This document shows positions 23,836 to 34,002 of a DNA stretch of 64,000 nucleotides, in pieces. The DNA is from Jannaschia faecimaris (GTDB lineage: Bacteria; Pseudomonadota; Alphaproteobacteria; Rhodobacterales; Rhodobacteraceae): contig NZ_FNPX01000016.1 of NCBI RefSeq assembly GCF_900107415.1, forward strand, positions 25,327 to 89,326, written 5' to 3'. The notes under the pieces are model-generated. The model was not told the DNA's origin. It made no database searches and saw only the letters and a list, made by a program, of their open reading frames with translations. Made by a program: the position numbers and the translations under genes. How positions within the stretch are numbered: the first letter of the stretch is position 1; each line of letters opens with the position of its first letter.

Positions 23836-25020
23836 ATGGATCAGTTCGACGTTGTCGTTATCGGCGGTGGTCCCTCGGGTGCCACGGCCGCCACGGACCT
23901 CGCCTCTCTTGGGCACAAGGTCGCCATGCTGGACCGCGACGGGCGGATCAAGCCCTGCGGTGGGGCCATCCCGCCCCGCGCCATAACGGATTTCGATATC
24001 CCCGACAGCCAGATCGTCGCCCGGATCACGACGGCGCGCATGATCTCCCCCACCAAGCGACAAGTGGACATCCCGATCGAGAATGGCTTCGTCGGGATGG
24101 TTGATCGAGAGCATTTCGACGCCTTCCTGCGCGACCGCGCCGTCGCCGCCGGGGCGGAGCGGCGCACGGGCACCTTCCAGGCGATTACCCGTGACGATGC
24201 CGGAACCAAAGTCACGTATCGCGACAAGCAAACGGGAGAGCCGGTGACGGTCCGAACCCGGCTCATCATCGGGGCCGATGGGGCGCGGTCCAATGTGGCG
24301 AAGGCCGAGGTGCCGGGTGGCGACAAGATACCTTACGTGATCGCGTACCATGAAATCATTGAGGCCCCGGCCCGGACCGCGACCTATGATCCTGACCGCT
24401 GCGACGTGATCTATGACGGCGCGATCTCTCCGGACTTCTATGGTTGGGTCTTTCCGCACGGCGGCCAAGCCAGCGTCGGTATGGGCACGCAGCACGCGGG
24501 CGTGGACCTGAAGGATGCGACCGCAGCATTGCGTGCGGCTTCGGGGCTGACGGATTGCAAGACCATCCGCAAGGAAGGCGCGCCGATCCCGCTCAAGCCG
24601 CTCGACAAGTGGGACAACGGGCGCGACGTGGTGCTGGCCGGGGATGCGGCCGGTGTTGTCGCGCCGTCGTCTGGCGAAGGCATCTTCTATGCGATGGTCG
24701 GGGGGCGCGTGGCCGCGACAGCGACGGCCGCTTGTCTTGCCTCGGGCAAGGCGAAGGATCTGCAGATCGCGCGCAAGCTTTTCATGAAGGAGCACAAGGC
24801 CGTCTTTAAGATCCTCGGAGCCATGCAGGATGCCTATTACAAGAGCGACATGCGCCGCGAACGTTTCGTGTCGCTGTGCCATGATGTCGACGTGCAGAAG
24901 CTGACGTTCGAAGCTTACATGAACAAGAGACTGGTTCATGCGCGGCCCCTGGCACACCTGAAGATCGGGCTGAAGAATCTGGCGCACCTGGCTGGGATCG
25001 TATCGCCCACGCGGGTCTGA
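23836..25020 (+). CDS. bchP: Geranylgeranyl reductase BchP
   Basis: FAD-dependent, NADPH-using reductase that converts the geranylgeranyl tail of bacteriochlorophyll to phytyl in three reductions. 394 aa. FAD motif VVVIGGGPSGATAATDLASL at about residues 6-25, then DRDGRIKPCGGAIPPRA; GADGARSNVAKA in the middle; AGDAAGVVAPSSGEGIFYAM for the second FAD contact. An ATG 8 codons upstream (23812) overlaps the previous gene, but GGGAGAGA at 23823-23830 sits correctly for the ATG at 23836. A strong terminator follows 51 bases after the stop. Confidence 0.96.
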   Translation: MDQFDVVVIGGGPSGATAATDLASLGHKVAMLDRDGRIKPCGGAIPPRAITDFDIPDSQIVARITTARMISPTKRQVDIPIENGFVGMVDREHFDAFLRDRAVAAGAERRTGTFQAITRDDAGTKVTYRDKQTGEPVTVRTRLIIGADGARSNVAKAEVPGGDKIPYVIAYHEIIEAPARTATYDPDRCDVIYDGAISPDFYGWVFPHGGQASVGMGTQHAGVDLKDATAALRAASGLTDCKTIRKEGAPIPLKPLDKWDNGRDVVLAGDAAGVVAPSSGEGIFYAMVGGRVAATATAACLASGKAKDLQIARKLFMKEHKAVFKILGAMQDAYYKSDMRRERFVSLCHDVDVQKLTFEAYMNKRLVHARPLAHLKIGLKNLAHLAGIVSPTRV

Positions 25021-25071
25021 CGGCGAAGCGAGGGGGCGGCCCCTCGCGCTCCCCGGAGTATTCTTGAAACG

Positions 25072-25113
25072 AAGAAGGGGGCGCAGGATTTTCTTCCGCG
25101 CCCCCTTCTTTTG
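25072..25113 (+). terminator. Rho-independent terminator between bchP and dxs
   Basis: Perfect 13-bp stem AAGAAGGGGGCGC / GCGCCCCCTTCTT (25072-25084 and 25098-25110) with a 13-base loop; the stem ends in CTTCTTTTG, giving a U-rich tail on the plus strand. It ends the aerR-ppsR-bchG-bch2-bchP transcript and, being symmetrical, may also stop the convergent dxs message. Confidence 0.9.
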
Positions 25114-25130
25114 TGTATTTTCCGGACGAC

Positions 25131-27032
25131 TCAGGCGGGTGTCAGTTTCCATTTCGCGCCCGCGGCCTGCGCTGCCGTCGCGGCGATGTCTGTTGGCGTC
25201 AGGCCCGCGTCTGCATACATCGCATCGGGAGCGGCCTGATCTATGAAGCGATCGGGCAGCGTCATCGTACGGATTGCGAGATTACCATCCAAGAGCCCTT
25301 CGCCCGCGAGGAAGTGCAAGACCATCGCACCGAAGCCGCCGACCGAACCCTGTTCCACCGTGACCAAAGCACGGTGATCGCGGGCAAGCATACGGATCAG
25401 GGCGTGGTCCAGCGGTTTGGCGAAGCGCGCATCGGCAAGGGTGACCGACAGGCCCTGGGCCTCCAGCAGCGCGACGGCTTTGCGGCATTCGCCAAGGTGT
25501 GCTCCGAAGCTGAGAAGAGCGACATCGCTGCCCGACTGCACCACGCGGCCCTTGCCGATTTCCAGGGGCGTGCCGACTTCCGGCATTTCCACCCCTTCCC
25601 CCTCGCCGCGCGGATAGCGGAAGGCGATGGGGCCGTTGTCATGTGCGGCGGCTGTGGCGACCATGTGAACCAGCTCCGCTTCGTCGGAGGCGGCCATGAC
25701 TGTCATATTGGGAAGTGCGGCGAGATACCCCACGTCGAAGGCCCCGGCATGTGTCGCGCCGTCGGCCCCGACCAGGCCGGCCCGGTCAATGGCGAAGCGG
25801 ACGGGCAGGTTTTGCAGCGCGACGTCATGCACGATCTGGTCGTAACCGCGTTGCAGAAAGCTGGAATAGATTGCGCAGAACGGTTTCAGGCCCGTTGCGG
25901 CCAGACCGGCGGCAAAGGTCACGCCGTGTTGCTCCGCTATGCCGACATCAAACATACGCGCGGGGTGGGCCTTGCCGAAGATGTCCATGCCGGTGCCCGA
26001 GGGCATTGCCGCCGTGATGCCGATGATCTTGGGATCCGTCTCGGCCAGCTTGGCCAGCGCGGTGCCGAAGACCGAGGTATAGCTGGGTGCATTGGGGCGC
26101 GACTTGGCCTGCACGCCGCTGCGGACGTCGAACTTTGCAACGCCGTGACCGCAGTCAGCGGCTCCTTCGGCGGGGGCGTAGCCCTTGCCCTTCACCGTGC
26201 AGGCGTGAATCAGGACCGGCCCTGTTGCGCGGGTGCGCGCCGTGCGCAACACGGCCAGAAGTTGGCTCATGTCGTGCCCGTCGATAGGGCCGATGTACTG
26301 AAAACCGAGTTCTTCGAAAAGCGTCCCTTGCCCGCCTGTCGCGCCTGTCACCAGTTGGCGTGCGCGGCGCGCCTGATCGCGCAAAGGACCCGGCAGCGCC
26401 TTCTCGATATCGTTGGCCATTTCCTGCAGTCCGCCGAGTGGCGAGGCATAGAGGCCGGAAAGGTATTTGGAGAGAGCGCCGACCGGCGGCGCGATGGACA
26501 TCTCGTTGTCATTGAGGATGACGAACATCCGGCGCCCCTCGGCCCCGGCGGCGTTCAGCGCCTCGAATGCCATACCTGCGCCGATCGCCCCGTCGCCGAT
26601 AACGGCAACCGCATCGCCCGTCGCCTGCCCCATATCGCGGCCTACGGTAAAGCCGAGGGCCGCGGAGATCGAGGTGGAGGAATGTGCGGCTCCGAACGGA
26701 TCGTATTCAGATTCGCTGCGCTTGGTAAACCCGGACAGGCCCCCTTCCTGGCGCAGCGTGTGCATCCGGTCGCGGCGCCCGGTCAGGATTTTGTGCGGAT
26801 AGCACTGGTGCCCCACGTCCCAGATAATCTTGTCGCGGGGGGTATCAAAGACCGCGTGCAGCGCGACGGTGAGTTCCACGACGCCCAGCGAAGACCCCAG
26901 ATGCCCACCCGTTTTCGAAACGCTGCCGATGACTTCGGAGCGAAGTTCATCCGCCAGGCGACCGAGTTCGGGATCGGACAGGCTGGCAAGGTCGGAAGGG
27001 ACGTTGACACGATCGAGGTGGGGGGTGTGCAT
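25131..27032 (-). CDS. dxs: 1-deoxy-D-xylulose-5-phosphate synthase Dxs
   Basis: TPP-dependent enzyme condensing pyruvate and glyceraldehyde 3-phosphate, the first step of the MEP pathway, supplying isoprenoid units for carotenoids, the phytyl tail and quinones. 633 aa. TPP-binding region [18 protein letters not shown] ... NDNEMS in the first third; the transketolase pyrimidine domain with [35 protein letters not shown]; ending with the transketolase C domain. The chosen ATG at 27030-27032 has a perfect GGAGGAACGACC ribosome-binding site; an upstream in-frame ATG does not. Its place after pufX is the Rhodobacter arrangement and ties precursor supply to puf transcription. Confidence 0.97.
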   Translation of the reverse strand: MHTPHLDRVNVPSDLASLSDPELGRLADELRSEVIGSVSKTGGHLGSSLGVVELTVALHAVFDTPRDKIIWDVGHQCYPHKILTGRRDRMHTLRQEGGLSGFTKRSESEYDPFGAAHSSTSISAALGFTVGRDMGQATGDAVAVIGDGAIGAGMAFEALNAAGAEGRRMFVILNDNEMSIAPPVGALSKYLSGLYASPLGGLQEMANDIEKALPGPLRDQARRARQLVTGATGGQGTLFEELGFQYIGPIDGHDMSQLLAVLRTARTRATGPVLIHACTVKGKGYAPAEGAADCGHGVAKFDVRSGVQAKSRPNAPSYTSVFGTALAKLAETDPKIIGITAAMPSGTGMDIFGKAHPARMFDVGIAEQHGVTFAAGLAATGLKPFCAIYSSFLQRGYDQIVHDVALQNLPVRFAIDRAGLVGADGATHAGAFDVGYLAALPNMTVMAASDEAELVHMVATAAAHDNGPIAFRYPRGEGEGVEMPEVGTPLEIGKGRVVQSGSDVALLSFGAHLGECRKAVALLEAQGLSVTLADARFAKPLDHALIRMLARDHRALVTVEQGSVGGFGAMVLHFLAGEGLLDGNLAIRTMTLPDRFIDQAAPDAMYADAGLTPTDIAATAAQAAGAKWKLTPA

Positions 27033-27070
27033 GGTCGTTCCTCCGGCATGGGGTCTTGGGCAGATTTGAA

Positions 27071-27105
27071 ACGGGGGGCGATGACCCGATGCCATCGCCC
27101 CCCGT
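27071..27105 (-). terminator. Strong hairpin in the pufX-dxs intergenic region (3' end of puf mRNA)
   Basis: Perfect 13-bp stem ACGGGGGGCGATG / CATCGCCCCCCGT with a 9-base loop. On the minus strand it follows pufX directly and is trailed by TTTCAAA. It can act as an intrinsic (possibly partial) terminator and as a 3' barrier against exonucleases. In R. sphaeroides the puf 3' UTR yields the small RNA PcrX; whether that happens here is unknown. Confidence 0.75.
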
Positions 27106-27114
27106 CATGTGTTG

Positions 27115-27351
27115 TCAGGCGTGGCTGTGCCTGGTTTCGATCTCAAGCACCGAAAGCGGCGTGGGGTCGGGTGCTTCCTGGCTTTCGGGGGGCAAGAGAC
27201 CGCCAACCCAAGCGAAGAAGGCAACGAAGAGCACGACGCTGAGGGAGAAAGCCGCAGCGTACCCGGCCCCCTTGAGCATCAGGATCGTGATGTCCCCCCG
27301 AAGACGCGCGCGTGGATCACCCGAGGTGCCGAGATAGTCGTGATTGGCCAT
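27115..27351 (-). CDS. pufX: Core-complex protein PufX
   Basis: Single-helix inner-membrane polypeptide (78 aa) that in Rhodobacter opens the LH1 ring for quinone exchange and organises core dimers. A polar N-terminus (about residues 1-20) is followed by LMLKGAGYAAAFSLSVVLFV and AFFAWVGGLLPPESQEAPDP. The glycine-rich helix entry, the LLPPE/QEAPDP end of the helix and the short tail match PufX of R. sphaeroides in pattern although overall identity is low, as usual for this family. GGAGG precedes the ATG. Directly downstream of pufM in the expected order; there is no pufC cytochrome gene in the operon. Confidence 0.9.
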   Translation of the reverse strand: MANHDYLGTSGDPRARLRGDITILMLKGAGYAAAFSLSVVLFVAFFAWVGGLLPPESQEAPDPTPLSVLEIETRHSHA

Positions 27352-27369
27352 TATGGCGTCCTCCTTGTG

Positions 27370-28296
27370 TCAGTCGAGCGGGGCGTAGCCGTGGTCCTGC
27401 GCCCAGATAAACCAGTTGTCGACAACCGTGCCGGTCAACAGGATTCCGATGCCGCCCGTGAGCGTCGTCAGAACCGCAAACCACCAGGCCCAGCGGTGAA
27501 TGCCTTCCATCGTGGCGTTGAATCCCATGGTCCAGCGCCAGAACAGCGCCGCGCGTTCCGTGGCCGTGCCGCGGTCAACGATCTGTTCGATCTCCCGCTC
27601 TCCGCCATAGCGGCTGACGGCAAGGATCGTGGCACCATGCATGGCGAACAGTAGGGCCGAGCCATAGAGGAACACGATCGAGAGTGCGTGGAACGGATTG
27701 TAGAACAGGTTGCCGTAGGTCAGCGAGAACAGGTTTGTCCAATCCAGATGCGAGAAGACGCCGTAGGGAACCGCCTCCTCCCAGGATCCCATCAGGATCG
27801 GCCGGAACAGACCAAGGACAAGGAACAACCAGATCGCGGAGGCGAAGGCCCAGCTGACATGCTTGCCCAAGCCCAGCTCTTCTGCACGCAGGTAGGTGCG
27901 GATCCACCAGCTGATGACCGATACGAGCAGGAAAAACCCAGCGATCAGGAACCAGCCGCCTTCATTGAGCGGGGCCATGCCCAGCCCGTAGTCGGCTGAC
28001 GGTGGCTCCAACGACAGCCAGAAGAGATCCCGGAAGAACAGGGCCGGATTGTAGCCGACCTGCGCCCAGAAGTTCATGCCGATGATGAAGAACCATGCGC
28101 TGCCTGCGGCGAGCGACAGCAAACCGAACGGGCCCAAGTAGATCGGCCCGAGCTGTGCGTTGCCGATCAGGCCGGCCAGCTTGGAGAAGCTTGTTCCCGT
28201 GGTGCGTTCGCGTTCCGCGTCCACGCCTTCGACCATGCCCATCTCGGGCGGACCCTGGACCTGAACCTGCGTGAATATGTTTTGATATTCGAGCAT
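27370..28296 (-). CDS. pufM: Photosynthetic reaction centre M subunit PufM
   Basis: M subunit of the type-2 reaction centre; five transmembrane helices bind bacteriochlorophylls, bacteriopheophytin, QA and the non-haem iron. 308 aa. Family features: [18 protein letters not shown] at the N-terminus, [20 protein letters not shown], the special-pair and iron ligand regions [20 protein letters not shown], and [20 protein letters not shown]. The ATG overlaps the pufL stop (TGATG); the apparent upstream extension is pufL in another frame. Confidence 0.98.
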   Translation of the reverse strand: MLEYQNIFTQVQVQGPPEMGMVEGVDAERERTTGTSFSKLAGLIGNAQLGPIYLGPFGLLSLAAGSAWFFIIGMNFWAQVGYNPALFFRDLFWLSLEPPSADYGLGMAPLNEGGWFLIAGFFLLVSVISWWIRTYLRAEELGLGKHVSWAFASAIWLFLVLGLFRPILMGSWEEAVPYGVFSHLDWTNLFSLTYGNLFYNPFHALSIVFLYGSALLFAMHGATILAVSRYGGEREIEQIVDRGTATERAALFWRWTMGFNATMEGIHRWAWWFAVLTTLTGGIGILLTGTVVDNWFIWAQDHGYAPLD

Positions 28297-29141
28297 CAGA
28301 AGACTCCTCCCTCGATATCGGCCCACCAGGGCAGTTGCGCGTACCAATCCCACCAGGCGGCCCAGGGCTCGAACCAGACGGTACCAGAGATGACGATGCA
28401 GACCGCGCTCCAGAAGCCGGCATTCAGTGCCAGCAGGAGACCCAAACGGTGAATGCCTAGCGGCCCGATCGAGTAGCCGATGAGATCACGGAAATAGGTG
28501 TCCTCGTGCTCGGGCGATTTGATTTCCTGGCCCTTGGGCGGGTTCACCGCCGACAGGACGAGAGAGCCGTGGAGCGCCAGTGCGAAGCACGTCGTGAAGA
28601 AGAACGTGATCGCGACCATGTGGGCCGGGTTGTAGTGGAAGTTACCGTAGGCGTAGCCGACGTTGTTCACCCAATCGAGATGGCTGAAGATGCCATAGGG
28701 GAAGCCGTGTCCCCAGGCCCCCATCAATGCGGGGCGGATGATGACCAGCGTCACGTAGGCAAGGATCGCCACCGAAAAGGCGAAAGGCACGTGATAGCCG
28801 ATGCCCAGTTTGCGGCAGATCTCGACCTCGCGCAGGGCCCAGCTGACGAATGCACCCGTCGCGCAGATCGTGATGATCTGCCATAGCCCGCCTTCGGCCA
28901 GGGGTGCGGCTCCAAGGCCGACCTCGAGCGCGGGCGGATCAATCGAGATCAGCCATGGGTTCCACGTGTCGCCAAGCGAGGCACCGTAGAAGATGAGGAT
29001 TGTGCCGAGTGCGGCGAAGAAGAACGTCGTGACCCCGAAGAAGCCGACGTAGAACGGCCCCACCCAGAAATCGAACAGGTCGCCGCCGATAAGCGTGCCG
29101 CCCCGGACGCGGTATTTTCGTTCGAAGGTGAGCTGTGCCAT
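28296..29141 (-). CDS. pufL: Photosynthetic reaction centre L subunit PufL
   Basis: L subunit of the reaction centre, holding the active-branch cofactors and the QB site. 281 aa, five membrane helices. [20 protein letters not shown] at the N-terminus; [59 protein letters not shown] with the special-pair and iron histidines. The ATG at 29139-29141 has GGAGAGAG upstream; the 14 in-frame codons before it are leader. Separated from pufA by the mRNA-stabilising hairpin. Confidence 0.98.
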   Translation of the reverse strand: MAQLTFERKYRVRGGTLIGGDLFDFWVGPFYVGFFGVTTFFFAALGTILIFYGASLGDTWNPWLISIDPPALEVGLGAAPLAEGGLWQIITICATGAFVSWALREVEICRKLGIGYHVPFAFSVAILAYVTLVIIRPALMGAWGHGFPYGIFSHLDWVNNVGYAYGNFHYNPAHMVAITFFFTTCFALALHGSLVLSAVNPPKGQEIKSPEHEDTYFRDLIGYSIGPLGIHRLGLLLALNAGFWSAVCIVISGTVWFEPWAAWWDWYAQLPWWADIEGGVF

Positions 29142-29207
29142 CTTCTCTCTCCAGTTGGTGCGCGCGCGGGGACGCAAGCCCAAAGCGCACGGTGAAATTC
29201 CTGGTTT

Positions 29208-29242
29208 GTCGTGGGCGGGCGGTTGGGCCAGCCGCCCACGAC
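29208..29242 (-). other. pufA-pufL intercistronic stem-loop (mRNA stability element)
   Basis: Perfect 11-bp stem GTCGTGGGCGG / CCGCCCACGAC (29208-29218, 29232-29242) with a 13-base loop, 18 bases after the pufA stop on the transcribed strand. In Rhodobacter a hairpin at this place protects the upstream pufBA segment from 3'-5' decay, giving excess LH1 over reaction-centre polypeptides. There is no U-tract, so termination is not its main role. Confidence 0.85.
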
Positions 29243-29260
29243 TATTTCAATGCCGGTCGA

Positions 29261-29425
29261 TCACTCGACGGCTTCCGCGGCGAATGCGCGCTCGAACCAG
29301 TTGGTTTCCGGGTTGCTGAGCAGGACGAGGTGAATCATCGCTGCAAGCAAGAACAGGAAGACGCCCTGAGCCACGAAAACGCGGCGCGGGTCGAAGACCA
29401 GCCAGATCTTGTAGAACTGTGCCAT
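29261..29425 (-). CDS. pufA: Light-harvesting LH1 alpha polypeptide PufA
   Basis: Alpha antenna polypeptide of the core LH1 ring. 54 aa: [20 protein letters not shown] begins it, followed by a single membrane helix (about residues 15-37). The bacteriochlorophyll-ligand histidine is His32 in [10 protein letters not shown], and the C-terminus is [20 protein letters not shown] lies before the ATG. It follows pufB by 18 bases and precedes the stabilising hairpin. Confidence 0.97.
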   Translation of the reverse strand: MAQFYKIWLVFDPRRVFVAQGVFLFLLAAMIHLVLLSNPETNWFERAFAAEAVE

Positions 29426-29443
29426 TGTGGTGTCCTCCTCCGG

Positions 29444-29599
29444 TTACCAGCTGAACCAGGGCAGCTTGAAATAGGTCAAAATGTGCGCAACTACCGCCAC
29501 CGCAGTGAACAGGTAGAATCCGCTCAGATAGACCGAGTGCAATTCCTGCGCCTGCTCGTCTGTCAAACCTGTGAAAGACAGGTCGGATTTATCAGCCAT
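29444..29599 (-). CDS. pufB: Light-harvesting LH1 beta polypeptide PufB
   Basis: Beta antenna polypeptide. 51 aa: [20 protein letters not shown] at the N-terminus, then His21 (hydrogen-bond/second histidine) in [12 protein letters not shown]. The bacteriochlorophyll-ligand histidine is His39 in VVAHILTYF, and the end LPWFSW is typical of Rhodobacterales LH1 beta. Preceded by an AGGAGAAAAC ribosome-binding region. Confidence 0.97.
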   Translation of the reverse strand: MADKSDLSFTGLTDEQAQELHSVYLSGFYLFTAVAVVAHILTYFKLPWFSW

Positions 29600-29653
29600 T
29601 GTTTTCTCCTGAAAAAGATGAACTGACGCCGCGAAACCCCCGCGACCGGGTAT

Positions 29654-29674
29654 GACGGGGGCTCATCCCCCGTC
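29654..29674 (-). other. Hairpin in the pufQ-pufB intergenic region
   Basis: Perfect 8-bp stem GACGGGGG / CCCCCGTC with a 5-base loop, about 55 bases upstream of the pufB start. It lies where 5' processing separates pufQ from the stable pufBA message in Rhodobacter. It could be a 5' stabiliser or an attenuator; no U-run follows. The rest of this 111-base gap shows nothing else recognisable. Confidence 0.65.
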
Positions 29675-29710
29675 TGATTCCACCACCCCGGAGGGATTGG
29701 CGAACATGGG

Positions 29711-29959
29711 TCACGCGCTGAAGATCCGCGGCGTGATGATCTGTGCCTGCGCCCAGGCGGTGCGCAGCGGCCCGCGCTCGGGCAACTCCATCCGGCGCAG
29801 GGTCGACAGCGTCCAGGTCAGACAGGTCAACGGCAGGGTCGCCAGGAAGATCAGGGCGAAATACGCGTAGTATTCCCGCTGATGCGCCCGCACGCGGCGG
29901 GATTTGTGCCCGGTCACCTGCGGTGTGAAATCAATATGGTCCGTCGTGAAGTCGGTCAT
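29711..29959 (-). CDS. pufQ: PufQ, bacteriochlorophyll-related membrane protein
   Basis: Small single-span membrane protein (82 aa) of the PufQ family, known to raise bacteriochlorophyll synthesis and proposed to bind tetrapyrrole intermediates. A charged N-terminus (about residues 1-29, with [17 protein letters not shown]) precedes one helix (about residues 32-50, [16 protein letters not shown]) and the family tail [20 protein letters not shown]. The ATG overlaps the bchZ stop by four bases, as in Rhodobacter where the puf promoter lies within bchZ. Confidence 0.93.
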   Translation of the reverse strand: MTDFTTDHIDFTPQVTGHKSRRVRAHQREYYAYFALIFLATLPLTCLTWTLSTLRRMELPERGPLRTAWAQAQIITPRIFSA

Positions 29960-31419
29960 GTCCTGTCTCCTCCGGTCTTGGGTTGCAGCCGGTCGAGCGT
30001 CGCAAGAACGACCCGTTCGGCCCCCTCTTCGAGCGCGGCTTTTTCAGCCGCGTCGCGCAGGGATTTGGCCGCCGAAATCCGGGTCAGGACCGGATGAGAG
30101 GCGACAATTTCGTCAAGGCGGGCCTGCGCGTCGGCATCCCAAGGGAAGTCGCGGCGCAGGGGCGTGGGTGTGGCGGGAGTCGCGTCCATCTCCGCGCCGA
30201 GCGGCAGGATGTGGAACAGCGCATCGAAGAGGCCGTTGCAGACTTCTTGAATGAGGTAGGTGGCCCCGCCGTAGCCCATGAAGGGCGTACCGGTGTGACG
30301 GCGGATCGCGGCCCCCGGAAAGCTGGCGGGGATGAACGCCGGGGACGGGCCGAATCCGCCCTTTGTCTCGGCGAGATACATCTTCTCGTTGATCGACCCC
30401 ATCAGGATCATTGGCCGTTTGTCGTGCACCATGGCACGGACGCGATCATTATCTGTTTTCTTGCCGCGGGTGCGCGCCACGGCGAAAGCACAAGGCAGGC
30501 CCATCTCGTTTTCAAGGAAATTGCGGATACCGCGGGCATAGGTTTCGGTTGCGACGATGCCAAAACTGGACGTTGAAAAGAAATCCTGTGTGACCGAACG
30601 CCAGAGATCCCAGACGGGTTTGAGCGTTGAATGCTTCTCCGCCTCGATGAAAGGTTCGGGGTCGAGGCCCGTCAACTCGCCCAGCTTGCGCAGGAACTTT
30701 GTTGTGGAATCGATACCGATGGGGGCCTGCAGATACGGCTTGGACAGCACTTCGCACAGGCCCCTGCCAAACTCCCGGTACATCGTGACGTTGACGTCGG
30801 CATTCACCAGGTTGCGCATTTCGGCGACGTGCGCGCCCAGCGGCATGACCATGTTGATCTCGGCTCCGATACCTTCGACCAAGCGCCGGATCTCGGCCAG
30901 GTCGGAAGGCATGTTGAAGGTGCCGTACATCGGCCCGAGGATGTTGACGCGGGGCGCGGCATCTTCGGCGCGCTTCTTCTCGGGCGGCATCCGGCCTTTG
31001 GTCATGCCGAATTCCGTGAAGATCCAGGTCATCGCGCGGTCGGCGCTTTCCCATTGGTCTTCGTCGATGGTGCGCGGCAGGAAGCGCTGGATATTCGTCC
31101 CCTGGGGGGTCACGCCGCCGCCGATCATCTCGGCGATCGAACCGGTGACGACGACCGCAGGCAGTGCCGGGTCGAGGGTCTGCCAGGCGCGCTTCATCGC
31201 CTCCTCGGTACCCGATCCCATCTCGTCTTCCGACAACCCGGTAACGACGATCGGCAGCTCGTGCGGCGGCAGGCCGTCAGTGTAATGCAGCACCGAGGTC
31301 ACCGGCAGGTTCTCGCACCCGACCGGGCCGTCGATCACCACCTGCAAGCCCTTGACGGCGCAGAAGGCATAAACGGCACCCCAGTATCCGCCAGCACGAT
31401 CATGGTCTTGCACCAACAT
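29956..31419 (-). CDS. bchZ: Chlorophyllide a reductase subunit Z, BchZ
   Basis: Beta-type catalytic subunit of chlorophyllide a oxidoreductase (COR), which reduces ring B to the bacteriochlorin. 487 aa. [19 protein letters not shown] at the start; cluster-ligand cysteines in [19 protein letters not shown] and the region [32 protein letters not shown] segment (here [20 protein letters not shown]). The ATG forms a TGATG junction with bchY; the long upstream frame is a bchY shadow. It contains the probable puf promoter near its 3' end, which I cannot pin down. Confidence 0.96.
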   Translation of the reverse strand: MLVQDHDRAGGYWGAVYAFCAVKGLQVVIDGPVGCENLPVTSVLHYTDGLPPHELPIVVTGLSEDEMGSGTEEAMKRAWQTLDPALPAVVVTGSIAEMIGGGVTPQGTNIQRFLPRTIDEDQWESADRAMTWIFTEFGMTKGRMPPEKKRAEDAAPRVNILGPMYGTFNMPSDLAEIRRLVEGIGAEINMVMPLGAHVAEMRNLVNADVNVTMYREFGRGLCEVLSKPYLQAPIGIDSTTKFLRKLGELTGLDPEPFIEAEKHSTLKPVWDLWRSVTQDFFSTSSFGIVATETYARGIRNFLENEMGLPCAFAVARTRGKKTDNDRVRAMVHDKRPMILMGSINEKMYLAETKGGFGPSPAFIPASFPGAAIRRHTGTPFMGYGGATYLIQEVCNGLFDALFHILPLGAEMDATPATPTPLRRDFPWDADAQARLDEIVASHPVLTRISAAKSLRDAAEKAALEEGAERVVLATLDRLQPKTGGDRT

Positions 31420-33002
31420 CAGATCATCTCCGATGCTTTTGCAGCGCGGGCGCGCTTTTCGATTTTCTTGAGGTTTTGGGCCCGGAACTGTGGGTGCAAG
31501 TTCGGTGCGCCGTTCCAGACACCGGCGGTGTCGCCCTTGCCCACACCCTCGAAAAAGGCGCGCATCGTATCCATCCGACCCTTGTTGGCCATGGCCGTTC
31601 CGACGACTTCGGTCAGCGATCCGGCACCGGCGATTCCCATCAGGGGCCGCGCCGAAATCAGGTTCGTATAGTAGAGCGACGGAATGCCCATCTCCTTGCC
31701 CTTCTGCACCACGGGAGTGGTGCCGATAGCAAGGTCGGGGCGTATCGCTTCCATCGCCGACAGATCGTCTTCCAGCGAGGCGCGGAACTTGACGCGTGTG
31801 CCGCGTGCCTCCAGCCAAGCCGCGTCGTCCGCGGACCAGCGGGACTTGGCGCAGGCCGTGCCGACATAGGGAATCTCTGCGCCGCTTTCGATCAGCAGTC
31901 GCGCAACCAGCAACTCCGACCCCTCATAGCCCGAGAGCGTGATCGTGCCATTGATCGGGTTCGCGGCCAGACCACCCTTGATGGCGGGCAGCACGGCATT
32001 CTGTGCCTCGGCGATCCTGTCAGCCGGCAGGCCGAACGCGGCACCAATGTTGGCCAGCCAACTTGCCGTGCCCTCGTACCCGACGGGCGCGGAGCCGACG
32101 ATCGGTCGACCGGCAGCTTCAAACTCACGAACGGAGGCAGTGTAGAAGGGGTGGATCGCGGCGACGACACTGCAATCCAGCGCGCCATAGAGCTCGCGCC
32201 ATTCGCGGCAGGGCACAACAGGACCGGCGGCCAGACCCAGCGGGGCCAGCATCGCGCCGATCATCATCGGGTCGGCAGGGAACATCTCGCCCAACAGGGC
32301 GACGGTCGGCCGGTCCGATTTGCCTGCGTCGGGCCGCGCCACCGGGCCGGCCTCGATCTCTTTGCGGGCGTAATTCAGCATCGCACCGGCCAGCACATCC
32401 TTGGCCTCGGCGTGGGTGGGAACGCCAAATCCCGGCACGTCGATACCGATGATGCGGACGCCGTCGATTTCCTCGGGCAGCAGGCGCAACGGCACACCGG
32501 AGGCCGTGGGCACGCAGAGGTTGGTGACCACGATCGCATCCAGACGGTCACCGTCGGCCAGATCGTGCACCGCTTCGCGGATATCCTCGAACAGTTTGCC
32601 GGTAACGAGTGTTTCGGAATTGAACGGGACGTATCCGACCGAGCGGCGCGCACCGTAGAAGTGTGAGACGAACGACAACCCGTAAACGCAGCAGGCGGAT
32701 CCGGACAGGATCGTCGCGACCCGCTTCATCCGCAGACCAACGCGCAGCGATCCGAAGGCAGGGCACATGCTTTGCGGCTGATCGTGGGGGCCGGTGGGAT
32801 AGTCGGCGGCGTACTTTTCCAGCAGCTCGGACTGGCCAGCGGCGCGCGCGGCCTCCTTCAGGGTGGAGGCCGAAGTGCAGGCCCCCTGAGGGGCCGCCAT
32901 ATCCGGTACCGGGGCCGCATCGGTGAGGGGCGCATTGGCTTCGGTGATCTCCACCGTGCCGGCGTCGTCGTAGGAGACGTTATATCCCTCGCGCTCAGAC
33001 AT
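31419..33002 (-). CDS. bchY: Chlorophyllide a reductase subunit Y, BchY
   Basis: Alpha-type catalytic subunit of COR, partner of BchZ. 527 aa. A variable acidic N-terminal tail of about 65 residues precedes [19 protein letters not shown] and [20 protein letters not shown], which hold cluster-ligand cysteines; [20 protein letters not shown] follows. The ATG at 33000-33002 overlaps bchX by eight bases; the longer open frame upstream is bchX in another frame. Confidence 0.96.
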   Translation of the reverse strand: MSEREGYNVSYDDAGTVEITEANAPLTDAAPVPDMAAPQGACTSASTLKEAARAAGQSELLEKYAADYPTGPHDQPQSMCPAFGSLRVGLRMKRVATILSGSACCVYGLSFVSHFYGARRSVGYVPFNSETLVTGKLFEDIREAVHDLADGDRLDAIVVTNLCVPTASGVPLRLLPEEIDGVRIIGIDVPGFGVPTHAEAKDVLAGAMLNYARKEIEAGPVARPDAGKSDRPTVALLGEMFPADPMMIGAMLAPLGLAAGPVVPCREWRELYGALDCSVVAAIHPFYTASVREFEAAGRPIVGSAPVGYEGTASWLANIGAAFGLPADRIAEAQNAVLPAIKGGLAANPINGTITLSGYEGSELLVARLLIESGAEIPYVGTACAKSRWSADDAAWLEARGTRVKFRASLEDDLSAMEAIRPDLAIGTTPVVQKGKEMGIPSLYYTNLISARPLMGIAGAGSLTEVVGTAMANKGRMDTMRAFFEGVGKGDTAGVWNGAPNLHPQFRAQNLKKIEKRARAAKASEMI

Positions 33003-34002
33003 CGTCGTACACGACCTCAAGGCTTTCCTTCGGCTTGGACTTGGTGCCGCGCATGTCGGCATCCGTGGCAGGCACCAGAACGACATCGCCGCCGGTATCC
33101 TTGCTATCGAACAGCGCGAGCAGCCCGTCCTGATCAAGTGCAGCCGGCCGTACCGGGGGGGCCACGGCCACTTCGTCACCGAGGGCCGCAAACAAGCTGC
33201 CCCACTGGCTCTCGGAGGTGCCGACGATCTGATAATTGGCAGATTTCTTGCGCAGGTCATCGTCCTGCGGAATGGCGGCCAGGACAGGGATCCCGACGGT
33301 CTTGGCAAAGGCCGCAGCCTCGCCGGTGCCATCGTCCTTGTTAATGACGAGGCCCGCAACACCCACGTTGCCACCCAGCTTGCGGAAGTATTCAACAGCT
33401 GAACAGACGTTGTTGGCCACATAGAGCGACTGAAGGTCGTTCGACGCAACCAGGATCACCTTCTGCGCCATGTCGCGGGCAATCGGCAGACCGAAGCCAC
33501 CGCAGACAACGTCGCCCAGAAAGTCGAGCAGGACATAATCGAAATCCCAATCATGGAAGCCCAGCTTCTCCAGCAGCTCAAAGCCGTGGATGATGCCGCG
33601 TCCGCCGCAGCCGCGGCCAACCTCAGGCCCACCCAACTCCATGGCGAAAACACCGCCGCGCTTGAAACAGACGTCGCCGATGGCGACCTCTTCGCCAGCG
33701 AGCTTCTTTTTGGAGGATGTCTCGATGATCGTCGGGCACGCCTTGCCCCCGAACAGCAAAGACGTGGTGTCGGATTTCGGATCGCACCCGATCAGGAGGA
33801 CGCGCTTGCCCTGTTCGGCCATCATGTGGCTGAGGTTGGCCAGCGTGAACGACTTTCCGATACCGCCCTTGCCATAGATCGCGATGATCTGAGTTTTTGA
33901 CGTTGGTTCGCCCTGCGGCACTTCAAGCGTCACATCTTCGTTGGCTTCGTCGCGCAGACGCTGGTTGAAGTCGCGCAGGTCGGGGACGGTGTCGAGAGTC
34001 AT
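32995..34002 (-). CDS. bchX: Chlorophyllide a reductase iron protein BchX
   Basis: Nitrogenase-Fe-protein-like ATPase donating electrons to BchYZ. 335 aa. P-loop [20 protein letters not shown] at about residues 41-60; [4Fe-4S] ligand regions [13 protein letters not shown] and [14 protein letters not shown]. The chosen ATG ([12 protein letters not shown]) overlaps the bchC stop as ATGA; a start five codons earlier is less consistent with that overlap. Confidence 0.97.
   Translation of the reverse strand: MTLDTVPDLRDFNQRLRDEANEDVTLEVPQGEPTSKTQIIAIYGKGGIGKSFTLANLSHMMAEQGKRVLLIGCDPKSDTTSLLFGGKACPTIIETSSKKKLAGEEVAIGDVCFKRGGVFAMELGGPEVGRGCGGRGIIHGFELLEKLGFHDWDFDYVLLDFLGDVVCGGFGLPIARDMAQKVILVASNDLQSLYVANNVCSAVEYFRKLGGNVGVAGLVINKDDGTGEAAAFAKTVGIPVLAAIPQDDDLRKKSANYQIVGTSESQWGSLFAALGDEVAVAPPVRPAALDQDGLLALFDSKDTGGDVVLVPATDADMRGTKSKPKESLEVVYDDV

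Noticed and set aside
25113..27242. 709-codon open frame on the plus strand
   Set aside because: Antisense shadow of dxs; dxs has full domain content and a strong ribosome-binding site.
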